From NCBI GenBank assembly GCA_020352515.1, contig CP070678.1, positions 2,428,129-2,472,928 on the forward strand: a DNA stretch of 44,800 bases, read 5' to 3'. The DNA is from Phycisphaerales bacterium. Lineage in GTDB: Bacteria; Planctomycetota; Phycisphaerae; Sedimentisphaerales; Anaerobacaceae. The position numbers and the translations under genes are program-made. Below the pieces are notes generated by a model. That model did not search any database. It was not told the DNA's origin and saw only the letters and a program-made list of their open reading frames with translations. Positions 23,361 through 31,289 of the stretch are shown here, piece by piece; positions within the stretch are counted from its first letter, which is position 1; the number at the start of each line of letters is the position of its first letter.

Positions 23361-25668
23361 GGCTGCTGCTGCCGTTCTTGCTGCTTTCCATCAGGGCGTG
23401 ATCACTGATTTGCTTTAGATCGGCGAAGTCTTCGCTTTTCATAATCGTTGTGGTTATGAACAGATACGTTGTTATGTACTGCTCTCTTGAGATGGTGTTT
23501 CTAAAGGCCATGCCGAGTATGGGGATGTCACCCAGGAGCGGGACCTTATCGACGCTTTCGCTGACATTCGACGATTGAAGTCCGCCGACGATAATCGTGT
23601 GGCCGTTCGGCACGGTAGCCTCGCTTGTGATTTGGCTGGTGCTCCTGGCCGGCGGAATCACGGGGTCGGCCTTTTCACCGAAGGCGTTGAGGGTAATTGC
23701 GTATTCGACCCTTAGATAGTCGCTCTCGCTTATGTGGGGGGTGATTCTGAATTGCGTGCCGGCCTCGACAAACCCAGCGAAAGACGTTGTCGTTGTTGTC
23801 TCACCCTGATTTGTCTGTGTTGTGGGCTCTTCGGCGATGCTCAGGATAGTTCCCACGGCGTTGTCGTTGACGAGGACCTGTGGGGCCGAAGTGATTCTGA
23901 CGTTTCCGGTAGATTGAAGCGCATGCAGTATTGCCTGCACGTCATCGGGCTCCATGATTCCGGCGGTTCCGCCCGGGCTGATGACTATGTCGCGTTCTCC
24001 GGTGGTAAGGTCGATGCTTGAGAGGCCGAAGGAGCTGAATGCGAGTACGCTGTTACCGGCGTAGTTGAGCTCGACGCCGAGATCCATGTCGTCGGAGGTT
24101 GTGACCTCTATGATCATGGCCTCGATTAGAACCTGCTGGCGGCGTTTGTCAAGCACCTTGATGAGCTGCTCGAGTTCGCGGTGCTGTCTTGCGGTTGCCT
24201 GAATGATTATGGAATTTGTAGCCTTGCTCACCGCGACCCTGGCCTGTATCTGTGGTATGTATTTCTCGGTTTCAGTGAGGTCCTCGGGGGCCAGGCCCGG
24301 CGGCGTCTGGCCCTGTGGCGGCGGCGTTTGCTGTTCAGTTTGCTGAGGTGGTTGTCCGCCTGGAGTTTCTGTGTCGAATTTCGGCTCTCCGGTCCTCTTC
24401 TGCTCTTCGGCTCGGCTCTGGAGCAGCTCGCGAACGGCGGAGGCGATCTCGTCGATATCTGCATTGTCGATTTTGTAGACCCTTATGACGCCGGCCTCAT
24501 ATTTGGTGGGTACGTCCACCGTTTCAATTATGCTGGTCATTACCCTGTGGACCGACGGCGGGGCGGTTAGGAGGATGGAGTTGTTCTTTTCCACGAGCGT
24601 TACTCCGCCGGGCCGGCCGCCTATCTGTCCCTCGCGTCCTTGCCCTCCCCTGAACATTCCCGTCCGCATGGGGATATCCAGGATTCGTTCGAGCCCGTTG
24701 TAGATTTCGGCCGCGTCGACGAAGATGAAGTGATAGCTCTTTGTGGTCGGCTCCACGTACACGTCGAGCTTGGCAACCAGAGTCTTGATTGCCTCCATGT
24801 CGCGTCGCAGCGCCTTTACTATCAGTTGGTTGGTTCGACCGATGGCGACGGTTTCGACCTGCGAGCTTGGGGGGGCCAGCAAGTCCACGGCCGGGGCATT
24901 GGGATCGGTTATTCGGCCGCCTTTCTGGCCCTGCAGGGTCCTGGGTTTCTGGATGGTCTGCTGTGCGCGTGTTCTGTCGCTGCCGCCGAACACCTTCTGG
25001 AGGGCCTCGGCCAGGATTTCGGCGTCCATATATCGCAGCTCGATTACATCGAGGACCGTTTCGGGCTCGACCGGTGTGTCGAGCTTCTCAATTACTTTAG
25101 TGATTGTCTCGAGGCTTGCTTCAGTATCGAACAGGACGATCGAGTTTGTCTCCTTATGCACGACGTTTTTTCCGAGCTTGCTGGCGAAACCCTGGATGAT
25201 CAACGATATCGACTCGGCGGTGGCGTAGTTAAGGGTAATGACCTTTTTTTGGAGCCCGTAGAATTGTGTATATTCGTCGTAGGTCATGATTGTAATAATG
25301 TTGCCCTCCTGATGGTGGGTGAATCCGGCCATGGCGACCAACTGTTCGAGGAATTTCCTTGTGGTTATTCCGGTGGCCCAAAAGGTGACCTTTGCCTTGC
25401 TGGCATCCGGCGTCACGAAGATGCTCCATCCTGTGGTATCGCTTATGATTCGGAGCACGGTTGAGATATCCTCGTTAACAAACTGGAGGTCCGATACGAG
25501 GGGGCCCTGGTCGACTCCGTCTTGCATGAGGGCCGGAACATTTATGTCATTCGGTCCGAAGGGGTCGAAGAGGCCGGGTATGTCGCTTTGACCGGCCGGA
25601 GCAGTAGCGGCGCATAACAGTATCAAGAAAAAGCTTATGACACTCTTGTAACTCTCGGTATTTGTCAT
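23281..25668 (-). CDS. gspD: type II secretion system outer-membrane secretin GspD
   Basis: GspD forms the outer-membrane channel of the T2SS. The 795-residue protein has a signal peptide (about 1-25) and an N0 domain starting DLQFVNEDISTVLRII. Repeated N1-N3 domains follow (VITLNYATAESIS, VIELRYMDAEILAEALQKV, VIRVYKIDNADIDEI). The C-terminal secretin domain contains VLIEAMIIEV, then RITSAPQVLVNDN, then VPLLGDIPILGMAFR near the end. Two low-complexity inserts stand out: Gln/Arg-rich near 222-270 and Pro/Gln-rich near 424-470. AAGGTGAT precedes the ATG. It is the last gsp gene in the run. A QVxxxTIxG-like targeting end for a pilotin is not evident. Confidence 0.95.
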   Translation of the reverse strand: MTNTESYKSVISFFLILLCAATAPAGQSDIPGLFDPFGPNDINVPALMQDGVDQGPLVSDLQFVNEDISTVLRIISDTTGWSIFVTPDASKAKVTFWATGITTRKFLEQLVAMAGFTHHQEGNIITIMTYDEYTQFYGLQKKVITLNYATAESISLIIQGFASKLGKNVVHKETNSIVLFDTEASLETITKVIEKLDTPVEPETVLDVIELRYMDAEILAEALQKVFGGSDRTRAQQTIQKPRTLQGQKGGRITDPNAPAVDLLAPPSSQVETVAIGRTNQLIVKALRRDMEAIKTLVAKLDVYVEPTTKSYHFIFVDAAEIYNGLERILDIPMRTGMFRGGQGREGQIGGRPGGVTLVEKNNSILLTAPPSVHRVMTSIIETVDVPTKYEAGVIRVYKIDNADIDEIASAVRELLQSRAEEQKRTGEPKFDTETPGGQPPQQTEQQTPPPQGQTPPGLAPEDLTETEKYIPQIQARVAVSKATNSIIIQATARQHRELEQLIKVLDKRRQQVLIEAMIIEVTTSDDMDLGVELNYAGNSVLAFSSFGLSSIDLTTGERDIVISPGGTAGIMEPDDVQAILHALQSTGNVRITSAPQVLVNDNAVGTILSIAEEPTTQTNQGETTTTTSFAGFVEAGTQFRITPHISESDYLRVEYAITLNAFGEKADPVIPPARSTSQITSEATVPNGHTIIVGGLQSSNVSESVDKVPLLGDIPILGMAFRNTISREQYITTYLFITTTIMKSEDFADLKQISDHALMESSKNGSSSHVPDTEPNDVSPPADIAENPGHNPDL

Positions 25669-25681
25669 AATATCACCTTGC

Positions 25682-26194
25682 TTATTTGGTTAGTATCTGC
25701 CTATGGCCAATGACTTCCAGCTCGACGCTTTTGTTCTCGTTATTGACTCCAAGCACGGTAAAGAGATTTGGTACGGACATTCCGGCAGTGCACCTGATCA
25801 CGCCCTTTCCCCTGACATCGATATAGGCGGTCGGTACTCCCTTTATCTTTATAACAGCCTTTAGTTTGAGTTGAGACATGATGGTCTTCAGAGTGTTGTC
25901 GAAACCGTCGACGCGGCGAGACATTATTTCGGGTTTGAACAGGCCCATTCTCATGAGCTTGGCGACTTCTCTGAATTCGGGGACATCCGGCTTAATAATG
26001 GCGGTGATGTCCGCCTCCTGCGTAGGGTTGACGGTTGTTCCGAGATCGATGCGGCCGGCGCTCAGGCGAATCGGAGCGGCAAGTGTCAGTGTGATGGCGG
26101 CGAGAAGGCAGGCGGCGGAGGCGACGAGTGCGGCCTGTGTCAATCGCCACCGCCCGTACTTTTGCAGGATTCCGTTTAGTATTTGCTTTAGCAT
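25682..26194 (-). CDS. GspC/PilP-like T2SS inner-membrane protein
   Basis: The 170-residue protein has one N-terminal membrane helix (about 20-40, AALVASAACLLAAITLTLA) and a periplasmic remainder. It ends with a small beta domain (AYIDVRGKGVIRCTAGMSVPNLFTVLGVNNENKSVELEVIGHRQ). That domain resembles the homology region of GspC/PilP, which contacts the N0 domain of the secretin. The family assignment rests on topology, size and position between gspD and the GspM/PilO-like gene rather than a strong motif. AGGAG precedes the ATG. There is no PDZ domain, which proteobacterial GspC often has. Confidence 0.6.
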   Translation of the reverse strand: MLKQILNGILQKYGRWRLTQAALVASAACLLAAITLTLAAPIRLSAGRIDLGTTVNPTQEADITAIIKPDVPEFREVAKLMRMGLFKPEIMSRRVDGFDNTLKTIMSQLKLKAVIKIKGVPTAYIDVRGKGVIRCTAGMSVPNLFTVLGVNNENKSVELEVIGHRQILTK

Positions 26195-26203
26195 CCTGTT
26201 CTC

Positions 26204-26755
26204 CTAAGATTTGGGTGTCGCGATGATTTTGCTTATCACGAAAGAGGCGTGAATGTTGTCCTCGACGTTGGTGGCGTTGAAGTTGAAGCTTTCTATTCTT
26301 ATGGGGTCGGGGCTGGCCTCGACAGTGATGACAAAATTGACGATATCCTTTACGTGGCCGTCTATTTCGATGTTGGCGGACAGCCTGCTGTAGTAGTCTT
26401 CGTTCTCGGCCGGCGGCAGCGTTTGTCGGGCGGGGTTGACGCCGGCTTTCGAGCACATGTTCCGAAGCTCGGTCAAGAGAAGCACTCTTTCCCTGAGTTC
26501 GGTTCCGCTGCTGGCTATAAGCGGCTCGAGCTTTGCATAAATCCTGTCTATTCGGTCCTTTATAAGCAGGTCGCCCTGCATCTTAGTCAGCTTCAAATTG
26601 AGCCCGTACATACGTTTGAGCAGGGCCTTGCGCTGCTTTAGCTGTGGCTCGATCACGACGACGAACATCACACAGATTATTGCCACACCGAGGGCAATCA
26701 CACCGAGGTACTTTTCGCGACCGGTTTTTGCAGAAGTTTTCATTGGGTTACTCAT
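26204..26755 (-). CDS. GspM/PilO-like T2SS inner-membrane protein
   Basis: The 183-residue protein has a short cytoplasmic N-terminus, one membrane helix (about 18-36) and a coiled-coil stretch (QLKQRKALLKRMYGLNLKLTKMQ). A ferredoxin-like periplasmic domain with a INFVITVEAS-type strand follows. This is the PilO/GspM layout; these proteins pair with PilN/GspL to build the inner-membrane platform. The start (ATG 26755) overlaps the gspL-like gene by 8 bases; a second ATG at 26743 is possible. Position between the GspL- and GspC-like genes supports the call. Confidence 0.65.
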   Translation of the reverse strand: MSNPMKTSAKTGREKYLGVIALGVAIICVMFVVVIEPQLKQRKALLKRMYGLNLKLTKMQGDLLIKDRIDRIYAKLEPLIASSGTELRERVLLLTELRNMCSKAGVNPARQTLPPAENEDYYSRLSANIEIDGHVKDIVNFVITVEASPDPIRIESFNFNATNVEDNIHASFVISKIIATPKS

Positions 26756-28166
26756 ATTGAATATTGCATTTTGCTGTGAACGTATCGATGCTCTTGGCGC
26801 CCCGCTTTATTTGGTTGGTGCTCGGGATATCGAGCTTGTTGAGGAGCTTGGCGTCACGCACGGCCTCCATGTACTGGAATATTGCGGAGAGGTCTTCGGC
26901 CTGTCCTTTTGAGGTAATGACGGCCCCATTCTGTTCGGAGATAAAAGCCAGGTTGTTTATCGAGACGCTCTTGGGAGTGTATTTGTATAACTCCTCGACT
27001 ATACGGGCTATCTGGCCGCGATTTGACAGTTGCCTTTGGATTGCCTTTACCCGCTGGTGTTTGCTGTCGACACTGACGGCGATGTCTCTGATGGGGGCAA
27101 TTTTGGACTGGATAATTCGACAGGTCTTTTCGATTCTCCAGTTCAGGGCGCACAGATACAGCCATATCAGTAGTATCACGGCCAGCGACAGGGAGGCGGT
27201 GAGCACGTGATTAAACAACGCGGTTCTCTTCTGGTACTGCCTGACGTATTTCTGCGGGAGCAGATTCGTATAGGGTAGCTTCGAGCCGAGCGCCATGTCC
27301 AGCAGGCCGGTTGCGACCACGGCCTCGGTGATGGACTGGCCGTCGCCGCTTTTCAGGTCTTCAGTGGGGGCGAAGCGTGTGATATTCGGATTCGGCAGGA
27401 TCGAGACCTCGAGAGGGGACGGCGCGACGGTGCCGGCCGATTCGAGGAGGTTCTTGATTTCAGAGGTGTACTTTTCGTTGCCGGCCAGCAGCACACCAAC
27501 CGCCTGTGTATGGGGTTCCGGTAGCTGGTCTCTTTGATGCAGTATTTCCTGCATAATCTCGCGTGCGGAATTCTCAAGTTCGCCGACGGGCACGGTCATC
27601 TCGTTAGCCCCCTGGAAGTGGCCGTTGACGGACATTTGAATTCCGTAGTGCCCGCTGTCAACCAGGACGCTGATGACCGGCGCGGGTGCGAGCTGTCCGA
27701 CATTGTTGAACCAGTTCTGTATGGCCAGAGAATCGAGAGTTATTCTTCGGGGCTCGATTCCGACGGCCCTGAGCGGCGCGAGGTGCTCGTCCAGCGTGCT
27801 CAGTTTCAGGATGCACACGAGCAGGCTCATCATGTTGTCCTGTTTGTTCAGGACGGAGCAGCCGTACACAATCTCATCGATGGACAGGGGCACCAGAGAC
27901 GGCAGCTCGAAGGGGATCATGTTGGCGGCTTCGGCGGGGTCGGAGGCGGGGAGGGTGACGGTCTTCAGGATACACAGGCTCCTGGGCACGGTGACGGCCC
28001 ACTTTTTTGCGGCGATCCTCTTGCTGTCGATAGCCTGCTTTAGCTGGTCGATAGATTCAAACCGTGTGCAGGAAGCCCCCCCGTTGGACTTGGTGCATAC
28101 GACCACGGTGTTGTCCTGCGCCAGGCCAAGGGAGGCCCACTCGGTTCGTGTTCTGACTTTCTTCAT
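26748..28166 (-). CDS. gspL: GspL-like protein with PilM-type and PilN-type parts fused
   Basis: The 472-residue protein has an N-terminal actin-like region typical of PilM and of the cytoplasmic GspL domain. It includes AVTVPRSLCILKTVTLPASD, FELPSLVPLSIDEIVYG and VLVDSGHYGIQMSV. One membrane helix follows (about 320-342), then a coiled coil and a PilN-like periplasmic domain. GspL recruits the secretion ATPase GspE and transmits its action to the pseudopilus platform. The ATG at 28166 follows GGAGAGG and overlaps the gspK stop (TAATG). The longer open frame upstream is non-coding. Confidence 0.8.
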   Translation of the reverse strand: MKKVRTRTEWASLGLAQDNTVVVCTKSNGGASCTRFESIDQLKQAIDSKRIAAKKWAVTVPRSLCILKTVTLPASDPAEAANMIPFELPSLVPLSIDEIVYGCSVLNKQDNMMSLLVCILKLSTLDEHLAPLRAVGIEPRRITLDSLAIQNWFNNVGQLAPAPVISVLVDSGHYGIQMSVNGHFQGANEMTVPVGELENSAREIMQEILHQRDQLPEPHTQAVGVLLAGNEKYTSEIKNLLESAGTVAPSPLEVSILPNPNITRFAPTEDLKSGDGQSITEAVVATGLLDMALGSKLPYTNLLPQKYVRQYQKRTALFNHVLTASLSLAVILLIWLYLCALNWRIEKTCRIIQSKIAPIRDIAVSVDSKHQRVKAIQRQLSNRGQIARIVEELYKYTPKSVSINNLAFISEQNGAVITSKGQAEDLSAIFQYMEAVRDAKLLNKLDIPSTNQIKRGAKSIDTFTAKCNIQYE

Positions 28167-29224
28167 TATTGCAGCCTCTCCAGGTAGACGATCTGCGTTT
28201 TGTTTTGATCGCACTTGAGTGTAGCCATCAGTGAGCACTTGACGTTTTCGTTCGCTCCCGCGCAGGCGAATACGCGGAAGTACTTAGAATCGAAGCAGCA
28301 GTATTCGGCGAGTATTGCCGTCTGCAGCTCGGTCAGCCCGTCCACGGTTGCGATATCCTGTGCACCGGTGAAGCAGAGATCGTCATCAGTTCCCATGATC
28401 CTGTCAGGGCCGGTGCGCCAGGCGAGGAGGCACTCGACGACGGCCTCGTCTATTTCGGGCAACGCGCTCAGTATGTCTCGTGCGGCGGTGTTGACGTTAA
28501 TCTTTCCGTCGCCGAAGACGGTGAAGGCGTCGACCAAACCGGGGTCGAGTGTGTTGTCGCGATTGTCGCTGGGGATGCGCTGCCAGCCGTCTCTTTCATT
28601 GTCATCCAGGGAGCGGTTGTGGTTGAGGTCTTCTCCGAGGTAGATTTCCGGCGTCATATTCTTCAAATAGAGAAGCTCCTTCAAAGCGATGCAGTCGCTG
28701 TTCTTTGCAATATGGGGAGGCTCAAGTCGCTCGTAGAAATCGGTTTCGGCTCCGCCGGGATTCATGCTGTCGTCGGCGTCAATCCAGTCGTACATGCATG
28801 CGAGCAAGGCCTTGTCGAGATACTCGATTTTTTCGATGCACACAGGGTCCGACCGATTGATGTTCAAGTGCCCCAGTTCGTCGCGCAGGTCGTACATAAG
28901 CACCTTTTCCCGGACCTGTTCGAATGCGTCGAGCTTTTCGAAGAGCTTTTCGGCGGCGGCATCGCCTGAGAACAGACAGGCCGTGGCCGTTGACAGAGGT
29001 GACGGCTCCATCTGATTGAGAAGCGCCCTTGTCCGCTCGATGCCTCCGAGGGCAAGATAATAAGCCTGTGTTCTCCGGGCGTTGTTGAAGGCGAGCCTGA
29101 GCTCGATGCGTGTCCTGTATGCCAGGCCGACCGACAGGACAGTCATGCTCGAGAGCAGGATGAGCACAAGCACCAGCACACTGCCGGTTCTGAGGCGTTC
29201 ATGTTTTGAGCGGGAGTAATTCAT
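28166..29224 (-). CDS. gspK: minor pseudopilin GspK
   Basis: The 352-residue protein has a short basic N-terminus with a G-S-V-L-V-L-V prepilin-like start of the hydrophobic helix (about 14-34). The conserved ALxxGIERTRALLNQM-type segment follows, as in GspK. The large C-terminal part includes LGHLNINRSD and a KINVNTAARDILSALPEID segment, the helix-hairpin-helix-like SAM domain pattern of GspK. GspK tops the pseudopilus tip with GspI and GspJ. It lies directly after gspJ (17 bases). Glu at position +5 of the mature protein is absent, which is normal for GspK. Confidence 0.85.
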   Translation of the reverse strand: MNYSRSKHERLRTGSVLVLVLILLSSMTVLSVGLAYRTRIELRLAFNNARRTQAYYLALGGIERTRALLNQMEPSPLSTATACLFSGDAAAEKLFEKLDAFEQVREKVLMYDLRDELGHLNINRSDPVCIEKIEYLDKALLACMYDWIDADDSMNPGGAETDFYERLEPPHIAKNSDCIALKELLYLKNMTPEIYLGEDLNHNRSLDDNERDGWQRIPSDNRDNTLDPGLVDAFTVFGDGKINVNTAARDILSALPEIDEAVVECLLAWRTGPDRIMGTDDDLCFTGAQDIATVDGLTELQTAILAEYCCFDSKYFRVFACAGANENVKCSLMATLKCDQNKTQIVYLERLQ

Positions 29225-29241
29225 TCACTTGCTATTGCTCA

Positions 29242-29904
29242 CTATATGGTGGATTCACACGGGATAAGTGTACAGAATTCCAAACTCGTGGCCGGAAACT
29301 TGTCTGTGGCCGGCCAGTTCATACGGACTTTCAAGGCCCTTGGCGGGGCATCCTTGGATTTGTAAGAGCGCTTCCAAGGGTTCGCCCTGGAGCCGGAGTT
29401 GGGATCGGCCACCCATGCGGCGAGGTCCGACAGACCGCGGGCGACCAATTGTGAAGTTTCTTTTGCTATAGGTTTCTCTCCGGAACAAGGCTGCTCGAAT
29501 CTTACGAGAACCATTTCCTGTGTATCGGAGTCCATACCGAACTGATAGCGAATTCTGGCAACGCGTGATGATTCGATGTCACCGGTCCAGGCGGGTGTCA
29601 GGGTATAGAAGAGGAGCTCGGTTCTCTTGCCGGGCAGGGACACGAGTGCGAACCTTGGCCCGTCGTTGCTGTCTGCGGGAGGGCAGTAGATACAGGACAG
29701 CTCCTGTCTCAGCGTATCGGTTACAATTCGGGCTGTGTGGTAGACAGGCCGCAGGTTCTCCGCTTTCGACCAAATCAGGTGGGCTTGGCGATATGCGGTG
29801 TTGACTCCGAGGACAAGTATGGAAGTGATGAGCATGGCGAGCAGAATCTCGATTAGGGTAAAGCCCGTTCTATCTCCGGCTTGTCTGTGACTGGATTCGT
29901 CCAT
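29242..29904 (-). CDS. gspJ: minor pseudopilin GspJ
   Basis: The 220-residue product (from ATG 29904) has a short leader and the prepilin peptidase motif G-FTLIE at about residues 12-16, followed by the hydrophobic helix ILLAMLITSILVLGVN. The rest has the beta-rich GspJ pattern with RYQFGMDSDTQ near the middle. An upstream-open frame extends 282 bases but would place the prepilin motif deep inside the protein, so it is rejected. The start codon has only a weak binding site and lies 14 bases after the gspI stop. Confidence 0.8.
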   Translation of the reverse strand: MDESSHRQAGDRTGFTLIEILLAMLITSILVLGVNTAYRQAHLIWSKAENLRPVYHTARIVTDTLRQELSCIYCPPADSNDGPRFALVSLPGKRTELLFYTLTPAWTGDIESSRVARIRYQFGMDSDTQEMVLVRFEQPCSGEKPIAKETSQLVARGLSDLAAWVADPNSGSRANPWKRSYKSKDAPPRALKVRMNWPATDKFPATSLEFCTLIPCESTI

Positions 29905-29918
29905 ATCAGGCACTATTT

Positions 29919-30332
29919 CTATTGGGTCAAAGATCTCATTGGGATCAGCGAGAACAGGTCGTATTGCTGCGGTCGATGCTGTTCGAGCCAGTTTACCTGC
30001 ACGTGTATTGCACCGAGGTCCTGCACGGGAGTGGGTGCGATCTGGACCTTCCACTGAAAGGGCTCGGCGAGGCCCTTTCTTGTTTCGAAGGCCCTGTCTT
30101 GCGGAAGAGTCGCCTGCACAAGCAGGCTTTCGGCGAGGAGCACGGACCTCGTGAGCATTCTTGTGTGGTGTGAGGCGTCGGAGCACGTCCTCATTGCCCC
30201 AAAGATGGCAACGATGGTGGTGCTCAGTATTGCGAGGGCCACGATCACCTCAATCATAGTGAAGGCATCGGCCACGGTGGGCCGGCCGTTCGCCGAAGGG
30301 CTGTTAGTTCTGTCAGATTTCGGACTCTTCAA
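29919..30332 (-). CDS. gspI: minor pseudopilin GspI
   Basis: The 137-residue form starts at a TTG at 30332 behind ACAGGTG and overlaps the gspH stop by 20 bases. The pseudopilin motif is A-FTMIE followed by VIVALAILSTTIVAIFGA. Alanine in place of the usual glycine at -1 is tolerated by prepilin peptidases. An ATG 135 bases upstream gives a longer frame with a non-typical N-terminus inside gspH. Downstream sequence with a WKVQIAPTPV-type strand fits the GspI domain (T2SSI). Confidence 0.75.
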   Translation of the reverse strand: MKSPKSDRTNSPSANGRPTVADAFTMIEVIVALAILSTTIVAIFGAMRTCSDASHHTRMLTRSVLLAESLLVQATLPQDRAFETRKGLAEPFQWKVQIAPTPVQDLGAIHVQVNWLEQHRPQQYDLFSLIPMRSLTQ

Positions 30333-30792
30333 TTTGCACCTGTCTGCCCGTGATCTTGATTGTGTTAATTTGATCTCCGCTCGAAATAGAAATACTTGCA
30401 TTTGGCCAGGGGTATGCGGGGTCGAAAAGCAGGTACTGGCTGTTGCCTTCCATGTCGAATCCATCAAAGTCCGTGATTCTCACGCTTTCTCCGAGGCTTC
30501 GGACGTCACCGCCGAATCCCTCCAATGGCTTGTAGTCGCTACGGCTTATCTCTGTTGAGATTTGGAGTATGTAAGTGTTGTTTTGAGGGTCGATTAGAAT
30601 CCTGGTGGGCCTTTTGCTTTCCACGGCAAGATCGGTTATGTATCTGATGGCTTCGGCCATGCTCAGACATTCCTGTTTTATCTTTAGACTGTCATTGCTT
30701 CTGGTCGCGTGCGGCACAACCACGGCAACCATTGCGGCAATAATGGCGAGCACTATCACCAGCTCAAATAGTGTAAAGCCCGGTCGCAGCAT
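30313..30792 (-). CDS. gspH: pseudopilin GspH
   Basis: The 159-residue product from ATG 30792 has MLRPGFTLFELVIVLAII, a classical G-FTLxE cleavage site at residues 5-9 with Glu at +5. The C-terminal part (RPTRILIDPQNNTYILQIS) follows the GspH pattern. The ATG lies one base after the gspG stop codon, and no strong ribosome binding site is seen, so translation is probably coupled to gspG. The longer open frame upstream overlaps gspG and is not used. Confidence 0.85.
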   Translation of the reverse strand: MLRPGFTLFELVIVLAIIAAMVAVVVPHATRSNDSLKIKQECLSMAEAIRYITDLAVESKRPTRILIDPQNNTYILQISTEISRSDYKPLEGFGGDVRSLGESVRITDFDGFDMEGNSQYLLFDPAYPWPNASISISSGDQINTIKITGRQVQIEESEI

Positions 30793-30793
30793 T

Positions 30794-31270
30794 CTAATAA
30801 GTGCCCATAGGACCGCCCTCGGGGCCCCGCAGGGTGTCATCGTGGTTTGTGACGTCGTCCTCGCTTCCGTATGCCCCATCGGGTCCGGCGGAGATTATAT
30901 CATACAGGAACTCGGAACTTGTTAGCTGGCTGGGATAGGTATACTGATACTCGTTGCCCCACGGGTCGAGCGGGATGGTCGCGCTCTTGAGGTAGGGCCC
31001 TCTCCAGGTTTTAACCTGGGGGTTGCTAATCAGGACCTGCAATCCTTCAGCGGCGGTAGGATATCGGCCTACGTCCTGCTCAAATAGATCGAGGGCGGTT
31101 CCAAAGGCCCCGACTATTGTCTGCCTGGCGGCTGCGATTCTGGCCTGCTGGGAGCGGCCGAAAAAGCGTGGGACCACGACGGCCGCCAGGATGCTGATGA
31201 TCGTGATCACCAGCAGCAGTTCGATCAGCGTAAAGGCCTTTGCAGCGGCTTTACTTTTCGATACTTGCAT
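30794..31270 (-). CDS. gspG: major pseudopilin GspG
   Basis: GspG is the main subunit of the T2SS pseudopilus. The 158-residue protein has A-FTLIELLLVITIISILAAVVVP at residues 12-35, with Ala rather than Gly at -1. It also has the GspG-specific DVGRYPTAAEGLQVLISNP and WRGPYLK blocks, then PLDPWGNEYQYTYP. SAGPDGAYGSEDDVTN is the calcium-binding loop of the family. The ATG follows AGGTGAG. It is the first pseudopilin after gspF. Confidence 0.95.
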   Translation of the reverse strand: MQVSKSKAAAKAFTLIELLLVITIISILAAVVVPRFFGRSQQARIAAARQTIVGAFGTALDLFEQDVGRYPTAAEGLQVLISNPQVKTWRGPYLKSATIPLDPWGNEYQYTYPSQLTSSEFLYDIISAGPDGAYGSEDDVTNHDDTLRGPEGGPMGTY

Positions 31271-31289
31271 TTTCTCACCTTTCCCTTTC

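Noticed and set aside
29905..30186. 94-residue N-terminal extension of GspJ
   Set aside because: It would put the prepilin cleavage motif near residue 106, which is not workable, and it overlaps gspI.
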